A stretch of DNA of 13,950 bases from Planctomycetota bacterium (lineage in GTDB: Bacteria > Planctomycetota > PUPC01 > JACPCR01). Below are positions 7,225 through 13,836 of the stretch, piece by piece. The stretch is from the NCBI GenBank assembly GCA_030740295.1, contig JASLXP010001139.1, positions 1 through 13,950 of the forward strand, written 5' to 3'. Position 1 is the stretch's first letter. Each line of letters opens with the position of its first letter. A program made the translations under genes and the position numbers. The notes beneath the pieces are model-generated. The model did not search any database, had not been told where the DNA came from, and saw only the letters and a program-made list of their open reading frames with translations.

Positions 7225-7550
7225 GATGCTGGATACTGAATGCTTGGAACCTGGATGCTGGTCATACGGCTTGAGGCATGAGCGGTCGTCTCAAGATGGT
7301 AGTGATACTGGATACTGGATGCTGGATACTGCTCATACGGTCTGAGGTTTGAGCGGCCGTCTCAAGACGGTAGGGATACTGGATGCTGGATGTTGGTCAT
7401 GCGGTCTGAGGTATGAGCGGCCGTCTCAAGATGGTAGTGATACTGGATGCTGGTCATGCGGTTTGAGGTATGAGCGGCACTCTCAAGATGGTGATACTGG
7501 ATGCTGGATGCTGGTCATACGGTCTGAGGTTTGAGCGGTCGTCTCAAGAT
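7225..7550 (+). repeat. Composite tandem repeat: five cores plus variable heptamers
   Basis: Five copies of a core begin at 7262, 7333, 7397, 7454 and 7515. Each core runs from TCATRCGG through TGAGCGG to CTCAAGATGG. Between cores stand 4, 3, 2 and 3 copies of the heptamer GATACTG/GATGCTG. Core-to-core distances are 71, 64, 57 and 61 bases: the first three differ by exactly 7, and the last equals 64 minus 3 because core 4 lost AGT. The core can fold as CCGTC-TCAA-GACGG in copy 2, with G-U pairs keeping the stem in copies 1, 3 and 5. No protein is evident; open frames here simply follow the repeats. Confidence 0.9.
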
Positions 7551-7593
7551 GAGTGTCCTGATTTACATCCGTCATCACAGCAACACCGGTATT

Positions 7594-7722
7594 ACCAGCA
7601 TCCAGCATCCTGAGCATCCGACGCTCATACGAAGACGGCACTACCAGTATCCAGCATCCAGCATCCAGTATCCTGAGCATCCGACGCTCAAACGAATTCG
7701 GCACTGCCAGCATCCGGCATCC
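7594..7722 (-). repeat. Inverted copies of the composite repeat
   Basis: Two units in the opposite orientation carry runs of AGCATCC/AGTATCC, the complement of the forward heptamer, and a variant core. Both cores contain the identical 17-base hairpin TGAGCATCCGACGCTCA (7611-7627 and 7674-7690), a 5-bp stem with a 7-base loop, spaced 63 bases. Read on the minus strand, the core begins like the forward core (GTATGAGCG, GTTTGAGCG) and then diverges. About 40 bases (7551-7593) separating the two orientations match neither. Confidence 0.8.
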
Positions 7723-7737
7723 ACCATTCATTAACCA

Positions 7738-8235
7738 TCAATCATTCATGCTGCTGCGCTCATCGAAGCGGATGGAATCCGGGTCTTCTCCCATTTCGAT
7801 CCGGTCCATCAAAAGGTTCACAATCTCATCGCATTCTTCGTTCTCATCGTGGCCCGCGTGACCTTTTGTCCATGACCATTCGATCTTGTGTTTGGAAGCT
7901 TCGGCATCCAGGGCCTGCCAGAGCTCTTTGTTCTTTACGGGCTTCTTGCTCGCTGTTTTCCAGCCGCGTTTTTTCCAGCCGTGTATCCAGTCTGTGATGC
8001 CCTGGAGAGTGTACTTGCTGTCAGAGACGAAGAAGACTTTGCTGGGTGCTTTCAAGGCTCGCAGGCCTTCGATGGCCGCGGTGATTTCCATCTTGTTGTT
8101 AGTCGTTTCATTAGCCGCGCCCCCGATGACGCGCCGGCTTTTGCCGTCAGTGAGAATGGCTGCCCAGGCCCCGTGGCCGGGGTTCCCACGGCAGCCGCCG
8201 TCGGTGTAAATGTGGACTTCTGGCTTGTCTGGCAT
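7738..8235 (-). CDS. rnhA: Ribonuclease HI
   Basis: This 165-residue enzyme cuts the RNA strand of RNA-DNA hybrids, as in primer removal and R-loop clearance. Active-site residues are Asp12 (YTDGG), Glu50 (NKMEITAA), Asp72 (VSDSKY), His126 (KGHAGH) and Asp136 (ECDEIVN), each two positions beyond the E. coli numbering. The basic handle (WKKRGWKTASKKPVKNKELW, 87-106) is present. The C terminus extends about 18 residues past the usual end, and its last codons run into heptamer-like sequence. The ATG at 8235 is preferred over a TTG at 8259 because the alignment to family members starts there. It begins 4 bases after the stop of the double-STAS gene, so it is the last gene of the signalling operon. 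No clear terminator follows; the repeat block does. Confidence 0.97.
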   Translation of the reverse strand: MPDKPEVHIYTDGGCRGNPGHGAWAAILTDGKSRRVIGGAANETTNNKMEITAAIEGLRALKAPSKVFFVSDSKYTLQGITDWIHGWKKRGWKTASKKPVKNKELWQALDAEASKHKIEWSWTKGHAGHDENEECDEIVNLLMDRIEMGEDPDSIRFDERSSMND

Positions 8236-8239
8236 GCGA

Positions 8240-9133
8240 TTAATCCGTTCCTGCTTCAAGGATCTCCACTATCTGATCTACTTTCAGAATTCTGAAGAGC
8301 GGACGCAGATCGGAATGGATGTTGGTTAGAGTCAGCGTGCCGGAGTGCTCGCCCATCACCTTCTGCAGTTTGGTCATGTATCCGACCAACCGGCTTGAGA
8401 GGAAGTAGACTTGTTCGAAGTCCAGAACCATCTGTTTGTATTTGCCCGTAAAAGCGATCTTCTTCAGATGCTGAAAGATGCGCTCGACCAGGTCTGTCGC
8501 GAGGAGCTTTCGCTGATCGAGGACGAAGCTGATACTGCCTTCGTCCGGCTCATCCCAGATGAGCGGAAGATCGGCGATGCCCTCATCTTGAGCCTCCCGC
8601 CGATCCCTGGGGTCATCAAATGTTGATTCGCGCTCGGCTGGATCCTTGAGGGCTTTGTTGGACATGATGTCCGTGTCCAAGCCTTCCTGCTGTTCCTTGA
8701 TCTCCTCCGTGTCAGATGGTTGGGATTGGGCCGGCTGCGGGCCAATTGGAGGAGGCGTCTCGCCGAATTCTTCCAGGGCTGTGGTTTCGTCCTCGGCGAT
8801 CTCGAGCTGCTTGTCCAGCCCCATGATGGCAAGGGTCTTGACGACGGACTGGCCTACGTCGCAGAGCTTGAGCCTTCCGCCGCCTCGTTCGAGCGTCTTG
8901 TGAAGGCGCACGAGGTGCCCGATCATCAGGGTGGCCATCATCTCGATGGGTGTAAGATTCAGGACCACGGTTGTACCCTGGTTGTCTTCGATGAGCGCGG
9001 TGAGATCCTTGTCCGCCTGGTTGGCAGAGGCGACGTCGATCCATTTAGCGAATTCCGTGAATCGGATCAGGATGATGCTGCCGGCCTGATGGATCGTAAA
9101 CAGGGGTTTCTGGGAGATTGCTGTCGTTGCCAT
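8240..9133 (-). CDS. Tandem STAS-domain protein, anti-anti-sigma-like
   Basis: This 297-residue protein contains two STAS domains, the fold of SpoIIAA/RsbV antagonists that bind RsbW-type kinases. Domain 1 covers about 10-115 and domain 2 about 198-295, joined by an acidic, proline- and glutamine-rich linker (about 116-195) likely to be disordered. In domain 2, YFLSSRLVG (243-251) matches the loop holding the phosphorylated serine (Ser246/Ser247). In domain 1 the same loop reads EMMATLMIG (64-72), with Ala67-Thr68, so phosphorylation there would need the threonine or may not occur. It sits 5 bases after the phosphatase gene and 4 before rnhA. It may be a second substrate or scaffold beside the single-domain RsbV-like protein. 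Which binding partner it prefers is not visible. Confidence 0.85.
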   Translation of the reverse strand: MATTAISQKPLFTIHQAGSIILIRFTEFAKWIDVASANQADKDLTALIEDNQGTTVVLNLTPIEMMATLMIGHLVRLHKTLERGGGRLKLCDVGQSVVKTLAIMGLDKQLEIAEDETTALEEFGETPPPIGPQPAQSQPSDTEEIKEQQEGLDTDIMSNKALKDPAERESTFDDPRDRREAQDEGIADLPLIWDEPDEGSISFVLDQRKLLATDLVERIFQHLKKIAFTGKYKQMVLDFEQVYFLSSRLVGYMTKLQKVMGEHSGTLTLTNIHSDLRPLFRILKVDQIVEILEAGTD

Positions 9134-9138
9134 AAAAC

Positions 9139-10686
9139 TCAGACGGATTCAGCCGACTCGACGCAGAGGCTCAGCATGGTGATGTCATCGTGTTGTTCGG
9201 CGCCGGAGACAAATTCTTCAATATCTTCGACCAAGGCATTAAGGTAGCCGTTCTGGGTCTGTGCGGCAATTTCAACGACATCTTTCTGTAGACGCGCCAC
9301 GCCGAACATGTCGTTTTCCCGGTTCTTGGCTTCGACCACGCCGTCCGTGTAGAGCAGGATGACGTCACCTGATTCGAGCTGCACATCTTCGTCGTGCAGG
9401 AACAGGGAGACATCTTCCACCGCGCCGAGTGCGACTCCTGCGCATTCGACGGGTTGACACGCGTTAGTAGTGCGATTGAATCGCAGCGGGTGTTCGTGGC
9501 CGGCATTGCAGAATCTCAGAAGATTGTTCTTGCGGTCCCAGATGCCGTAAAACATGGAAACGAAAACGCCCGATGGCGTCTCGCGGTACAACATCTCATT
9601 GAGCCGATGCAGCACGGTGGAAGGCGATGCATCCGGCGCGGCCATAAGGTGCAGGACAGCTTGAGACATCACGGTCACCAGCGCGGCCGGTACGCCTTTG
9701 CCGGAGACGTCACCGATGGCCAGCCCGAACTTGTCTTCACCCAGTTCGATGACGTCATAGAAATCGCCTCCGACCACTTTTGCGGGAAGGTTGTATGCCT
9801 CGACTTTTGCATTGGGGATTTGCGGCAGGATTTCAGGCAAAAGGTCGACCTGGATGTTTCGGGCGATTCCCATTTCGTAATCAGCGGCTTCTCTCTCTTC
9901 GGAGAGGCGCTCACGCAGGTGCTGCAGATTCGCGACTTCGGTTGAATCAGACCGGAGCGAAAGTTTCCTGACCGCGTTCATGAGTTGGTTGGCTTCGATC
10001 AAGAGGGCGGCATGGCGTGCGAAGACCTGGAGCAGGTGCAATTCCCGACCGCTGAAGGAGCCCTCCTGGCGTGAAAAAATCCCAATCATGCCGATGACGT
10101 GACCGCGTATTTCGAAGGGCGCGATGACCATCCCGAGGAGATTCTGTTCCGTCATTTCCACATACTTTGCGTGATGCCGAATATCATTGATCAGGACGGA
10201 ACTGGCCTGCTCCTTTACCTGCTTATAGACCTGTTCTCCGAAGGCGATTTCTTCGGCGCCATTGACCAGCGTTGTTGGCTCATCGCTGGCTTCGCCAAAG
10301 ACCTGGATGGCGCAGACGTCGGCCTGAAGAACGCTTCTGGCCGCTTCGGAAAAACGCTCCAGCAGCGGCATCACCTGCACGTGTTCCAGAAACTGGTGCG
10401 AGATATCGCTGAGCGTTTCGAGGACCTCTGTTTCCGGCGTCGTATCTGCCACCTTGAGCCGCAGCTTCTCCAGCTCGATGTCGGCTAATCGTCCGGTCTT
10501 GTCTGCACGGGAACAGACCGTGTAAGCCATGACAACGAGCACCAGCAACGCCACATTCCAGATTGCAAAGAGCCCCTTCGTGTTGGAGGCAGCCAGGATC
10601 TGCAGATTGAGCAGAATCAATCCAAGATTTGAAACAAGCAGGATGGCCAAAAGCAGCCAGCCAATCTGTGTGGAGCGCGCACGCAT
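9139..10686 (-). CDS. Membrane GAF-PP2C serine phosphatase, RsbU/SpoIIE-like
   Basis: The 515-residue protein begins with two transmembrane helices (about 8-31 and 38-57), so it is anchored in the inner membrane with no sizeable external sensor. A GAF domain (about 88-238) and a helical linker (240-282) lead to a PP2C-family phosphatase domain (about 295-510). Metal-binding motifs are intact: GGDFYD (306-311), GDVSGKG (325-331), NAGHEHP (394-400), YTDG (446-449) and HDD (499-501). Such enzymes dephosphorylate STAS-domain antagonists, letting them bind the anti-sigma kinase. The likely substrates are the two STAS proteins encoded on either side. GGAG 9 bases before the ATG supports this start. 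A cytoplasmic ligand bound by GAF is the probable signal. Confidence 0.95.
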   Translation of the reverse strand: MRARSTQIGWLLLAILLVSNLGLILLNLQILAASNTKGLFAIWNVALLVLVVMAYTVCSRADKTGRLADIELEKLRLKVADTTPETEVLETLSDISHQFLEHVQVMPLLERFSEAARSVLQADVCAIQVFGEASDEPTTLVNGAEEIAFGEQVYKQVKEQASSVLINDIRHHAKYVEMTEQNLLGMVIAPFEIRGHVIGMIGIFSRQEGSFSGRELHLLQVFARHAALLIEANQLMNAVRKLSLRSDSTEVANLQHLRERLSEEREAADYEMGIARNIQVDLLPEILPQIPNAKVEAYNLPAKVVGGDFYDVIELGEDKFGLAIGDVSGKGVPAALVTVMSQAVLHLMAAPDASPSTVLHRLNEMLYRETPSGVFVSMFYGIWDRKNNLLRFCNAGHEHPLRFNRTTNACQPVECAGVALGAVEDVSLFLHDEDVQLESGDVILLYTDGVVEAKNRENDMFGVARLQKDVVEIAAQTQNGYLNALVEDIEEFVSGAEQHDDITMLSLCVESAESV

Positions 10687-10727
10687 CCCGACTACTCCGT
10701 CAGAGGAACATCAGCGAAAAATCTCGA

Positions 10728-11189
10728 TCAGGGGTGGGCTTCTGCTTTCTGGGATTCGGAAGCAGGCAGGAATTTAACAAGTTCGAGTTGGTTTCCGTCG
10801 TTGCTGTATTCATGGTTCACCTCGTCCATAAACGAACGCATGATGTAAATACCAAGACCGCCTCGCTTCCCTTTCTTCAGGTGTTCTTCGACGGTGACTG
10901 TTTCTCTTTCAACCGGTGAGAAAGCCTTGGCCTTATCGATAATTCTCAGGATCATCCGGTCTGAATAGAACTGCATCTTGACGTAAACCGATTGTTCGTC
11001 TGAATCCTCTTCATAACCGTGTAGCATCACGTTTGTACAGGCTTCGTCCGCGGCCATCTCAATCTTGGCAGCATCCTCCGCGCCAAAGCCGAATTCCTTG
11101 GCAACACTGCGCACCGTGTATCGGATCAGGTGAAGGAACTCCACCTCGGCCGGCACACACATTGAGATCATTTTTGAATCTTCGGACAT
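10728..11189 (-). CDS. RsbW-like anti-sigma factor / serine kinase
   Basis: This 153-residue protein is a GHKL ATPase of the RsbW/SpoIIAB family, which holds a target (often a sigma factor) and phosphorylates a STAS antagonist on serine. The N box EMAADEACTNVMLHGY (44-59) supplies Glu49 and Asn53, and the G2 box RGGLGIYIMRSF (109-120) closes the nucleotide site. The G1 region reads DKAKAF (85-90), where the first glycine of the usual DxGxxF is alanine. The protein is cytosolic. It starts 12 bases after the RsbV-like gene and is followed by the phosphatase, giving the classical V-W-U set. No sigma factor gene is adjacent, so the controlled target is unknown. Confidence 0.92.
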   Translation of the reverse strand: MSEDSKMISMCVPAEVEFLHLIRYTVRSVAKEFGFGAEDAAKIEMAADEACTNVMLHGYEEDSDEQSVYVKMQFYSDRMILRIIDKAKAFSPVERETVTVEEHLKKGKRGGLGIYIMRSFMDEVNHEYSNDGNQLELVKFLPASESQKAEAHP

Positions 11190-11201
11190 ATCTTTCTCGA
11201 A

Positions 11202-11582
11202 TTAGCTTTCGCCCTTGACACTTCCGTTCTTGAGATTGGCGAGGGCGCCCTCCAGGGATTCAGCAATCGTGATCACTTTTGAAAAACCCAGGACATCAAA
11301 TATGCGGCGGATGCTGGCCGGCATGTTCGCTATCTGAAGGCTGCCTTCAATCTGCGAGAGCGCGCTCCACGCATTGAGCAGCACTCCGATACCCGCGCTG
11401 TTGATGTATTCGAGCTCTTCAAGATCGACGATGATATTCTTTCCTGAATCGCCCACAATTTCATTGATGCGTGCTTCGAACTGCTGGATATTTCCTGCAT
11501 CGAGATATCCGCCTACTCGAACGCACTGGGCCTCTCCGCTGCCGAAGTCAGCCGACTCTTCTGTGATGGTGAATGTGTCCAT
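11202..11582 (-). CDS. RsbV-like anti-anti-sigma factor
   Basis: This 126-residue single STAS-domain protein shows the hallmark IVDLEELEYINSAGIGVL (51-68), with Ser62 at the phosphorylation loop. In partner switching, the unphosphorylated form binds the RsbW-like kinase and displaces its target; phosphorylation by the kinase ends this. The ATG at 11582 has GAGG 8 bases upstream, inside the end of the histidine kinase gene, whose stop is only 4 bases away, so the two genes are translationally close. The downstream genes encode its expected kinase and phosphatase. Its C-terminal tail (about 117-126) is short and polar. Confidence 0.95.
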   Translation of the reverse strand: MDTFTITEESADFGSGEAQCVRVGGYLDAGNIQQFEARINEIVGDSGKNIIVDLEELEYINSAGIGVLLNAWSALSQIEGSLQIANMPASIRRIFDVLGFSKVITIAESLEGALANLKNGSVKGES

Positions 11583-11586
11583 TTGT

Positions 11587-13689
11587 TTAATCCTCGTCGT
11601 CAGGCTTTTCCAATGGCAGGAGCAGCGTGAACGTGGTTCCTGTTCCCGGTTGGGTTGTCAGTTCTACCTTCCCGCCGTGCTCTTCTATGATTTTCCGAGT
11701 AACGGCAAGACCGATTCCGGTGCCTCTCGAACTTTTGGTGCTGAACATCGGCTGAAAAATTCTGGGAAGAACTTCATCCGGAATGCCTTCGCCCTGATCA
11801 GAAACGCTTAATTCGAGAAACGCGCGTTCATTATGACGATTCATGATCTTCGTGGCAAGGATCATTTGGCCGCCTCCCGGCATGGCGTCGATGGCGTTGT
11901 TCATTAGATTCAACACGCACCGATGAATCTGATCTTTATCAATGGATAATTCGCTGGGCTCCGCAACGAGGGATAACTCAATCTGAATCTCATGATGCGC
12001 GGCGGCCGGTTCGAACTCATGGGCGATGTTCTTCAGAAGCTGATGGATCTCTACATTCTGGCGAATCGGCTCCCTGGGTTTCGCATAATCGAGGAGATCC
12101 ATGGCCAGATTCGTGAGCTTGTCCGTGCTGCGTCTCATCGTGTCCCAGGCGGCCCCCACACTTTCAAGATTCCCTTTCCTCAACCCGTCGTCGATCAACT
12201 TGCGACCGACCTGAAGCACAGTGTTCAGGTTCTTGATGTAGTGGCCGATGCCCATGACCGTCATGCCGATCGAGGCGATGCGTTCTCCTTCTATCTGCTC
12301 CTGATAGAGCCGTAGAACGTCAAGGGCAACTGCCGCAGCATTGCCGATCATGAGCAGTGCCTCGGTCTGCACCTCGGTGAAGCCTTCTTCCGAGCGCATC
12401 TTGTTGACAGTGATTGCGCCGAGTGTCTGTTCGTGGCTGCGGAGAGGGACTACGAGGGCGTGAGTGATCCCACGCTCCATGCCCGGGCTCTGGAACTGGG
12501 TGTGAACGAGGTTTGGTCCAAGGCTTAACATCCGTCCAGTCTCGATCACCCACTTCGCGATACCGTCGGTGCGATTCAGAGTGTCCGGTTCGAGCATCTC
12601 GGCATCGAGCCCGCGAGAGGCAGCGACCTCGAGCTTTTTCGATTCCCTGTTCAGCAGAATGACCGAGCCTGAATCTGCATCCGTTTCTGACATCGCAAGA
12701 CTTAAAGTAAGCCTGTACAGCTCTTCCGCATCCAGGGCGGCATTTATCTGTTCGGTGGCGGTCTGCAGGCGTGCCAGCGTCCGGTTGAGATTCTCCAGTT
12801 CGCTGATGGTTGACCGAAGAGAATCCTGATAGTGCGCCTGCTGCAATGAGAGCGAGAGGTGCGTGGAAAGGGTCGAGAGAATGCGCTCTTCCTTGATGCT
12901 GAAGGCACCTTCTACGCGGCTCCCCGCTGCGAGAAGCCCGGCCAGCCTGCCCGCAGAGAAAACCGGCATCGAGAGAGCTGATTTTAACGTCTGACTACTG
13001 CTGACTTTTTCGCGCTTCTTCGGACCCTGGATAACCGTGAAGGGGAGAATCGAAACTCGGCGCTGCGCAAAGGACTCGAGATCCTCTTCCAGTCTGTCAC
13101 GTATCGAATCCAGACACCCTTCAGCCGGCTCTACCCGCGTAATGGCGAATGATTCTGCATCGTCCTTCTGAATCAGAGCGACGACAGCCAGATCGCAAGG
13201 GAGCAGTTCGAGGCAGTTGTCCAGAGACACTTCTATCGCCTGCTTGCGCGTGACCGGTTCTCTGAGCGTGTGCATCACCAGATCTTCAAATCGTGTGAGC
13301 TCTCTCACCTGTTGTTGGTGGAAGCTGTCATCCCGCTCATCCAGCAGTTCATCCCCGACCTCCCGCACAAGGATTTCAAACGAAGGACTGTCTTCATCTG
13401 AACGGCGAACGTGCAGCAGGCAGCGCATCCATCGACCATTAAATGAGCCCAATTGCCGGTCTAAAGTCGTAAAGGTTGAATCTTCTCGAAGGATGTCCAG
13501 GACAGATTCGGAAGCGTCTTCGCCGCGAAGAAGCCAGTCACAATGTTTGCCGATCACATCCTGGTGTAGAACCCCAAACATACGTTCAATGCCGCGAGAA
13601 CACGCCTGGATACGGCCATCAGCATCCAGTGAAATCTCACCGAGGTCGATGGTCTGAAGCTTTTCTTCTTCGACATCCGCCAAAGGCAT
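11587..13689 (-). CDS. Cytosolic PAS-GAF-GAF sensor histidine kinase
   Basis: The 700-residue protein has no membrane segment. A PAS-like domain (about 12-115), GAF-like domain 1 (about 132-285), a helical linker and GAF domain 2 (about 318-460) precede the dimerisation helix and the ATPase domain. The phosphoacceptor is probably His483 in GIGHYIKNLN, which departs from the common HE/D-x-x-x-P box. The ATPase domain shows the N box NLMNNAIDAMP (594-604), G1 DQGEGIP (631-637) and G2 RGTGIGLAVT (655-664). It begins the operon and should sense cytoplasmic signals. No response regulator is encoded nearby, and phosphotransfer into the partner-switch proteins is not established. I chose the ATG at 13689 because a plausible promoter overlaps the alternative TTG at 13755, which would add 22 residues. 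Neither has a strong Shine-Dalgarno site. Confidence 0.92.
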   Translation of the reverse strand: MPLADVEEEKLQTIDLGEISLDADGRIQACSRGIERMFGVLHQDVIGKHCDWLLRGEDASESVLDILREDSTFTTLDRQLGSFNGRWMRCLLHVRRSDEDSPSFEILVREVGDELLDERDDSFHQQQVRELTRFEDLVMHTLREPVTRKQAIEVSLDNCLELLPCDLAVVALIQKDDAESFAITRVEPAEGCLDSIRDRLEEDLESFAQRRVSILPFTVIQGPKKREKVSSSQTLKSALSMPVFSAGRLAGLLAAGSRVEGAFSIKEERILSTLSTHLSLSLQQAHYQDSLRSTISELENLNRTLARLQTATEQINAALDAEELYRLTLSLAMSETDADSGSVILLNRESKKLEVAASRGLDAEMLEPDTLNRTDGIAKWVIETGRMLSLGPNLVHTQFQSPGMERGITHALVVPLRSHEQTLGAITVNKMRSEEGFTEVQTEALLMIGNAAAVALDVLRLYQEQIEGERIASIGMTVMGIGHYIKNLNTVLQVGRKLIDDGLRKGNLESVGAAWDTMRRSTDKLTNLAMDLLDYAKPREPIRQNVEIHQLLKNIAHEFEPAAAHHEIQIELSLVAEPSELSIDKDQIHRCVLNLMNNAIDAMPGGGQMILATKIMNRHNERAFLELSVSDQGEGIPDEVLPRIFQPMFSTKSSRGTGIGLAVTRKIIEEHGGKVELTTQPGTGTTFTLLLPLEKPDDED

Positions 13690-13727
13690 AGCGCACTCAT
13701 GATCAAGGGTTGAGGAGGGAAAGAATG

Positions 13728-13755
13728 ATTCTATGGCATGGAAATTTGCCTTCAA
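13728..13755 (-). promoter_or_regulatory. Candidate promoter of the six-gene signalling operon
   Basis: The minus strand has TTGAAG (13755-13750) and TAGAAT (13733-13728) with a 16-base spacer, the same -35 and spacing as the candidate promoter of the ClpX-like gene. Initiation near 13721 would leave a leader of about 30 bases before the ATG at 13689. Confidence 0.45.
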
Positions 13756-13763
13756 TGAAGGGA

Positions 13764-13783
13764 AAGGTCAGCTAAGGTCAGCT
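13764..13783 (-). promoter_or_regulatory. 10-bp tandem direct repeat upstream of the kinase promoter
   Basis: AGCTGACCTT occurs twice without a gap (read on the minus strand), ending 8 bases before the proposed -35. Centred about 52 bases before the presumed start site and with one-turn spacing, it is well placed for an activator. An 8-bp inverted repeat TCTTCGTC/GACGAAGA (13783-13790 with 13815-13822) lies just beyond it. Confidence 0.45.
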
Positions 13784-13836
13784 CTTCGTCTTCTCCTTCC
13801 TGATTGCACAAGAGGACGAAGACAACGACGTATGAA

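Noticed and set aside
7262..7550. Possible CRISPR array
   Set aside because: Repeat spacing is similar, but the intervening segments are heptamer runs rather than unique spacers, spacing varies in 7-base steps, and no cas genes are nearby.
7349..7734. Several open frames within the repeat block on both strands
   Set aside because: Their translations merely follow the repeat units (for example CGLRYERPSQDG repeated); no ribosome binding sites or conserved domains are seen.
13690..13755. TTG start extending the histidine kinase by 22 residues
   Set aside because: No Shine-Dalgarno site precedes the TTG, the added residues show no domain, and the codon coincides with the -35 of a plausible promoter. 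It remains possible.
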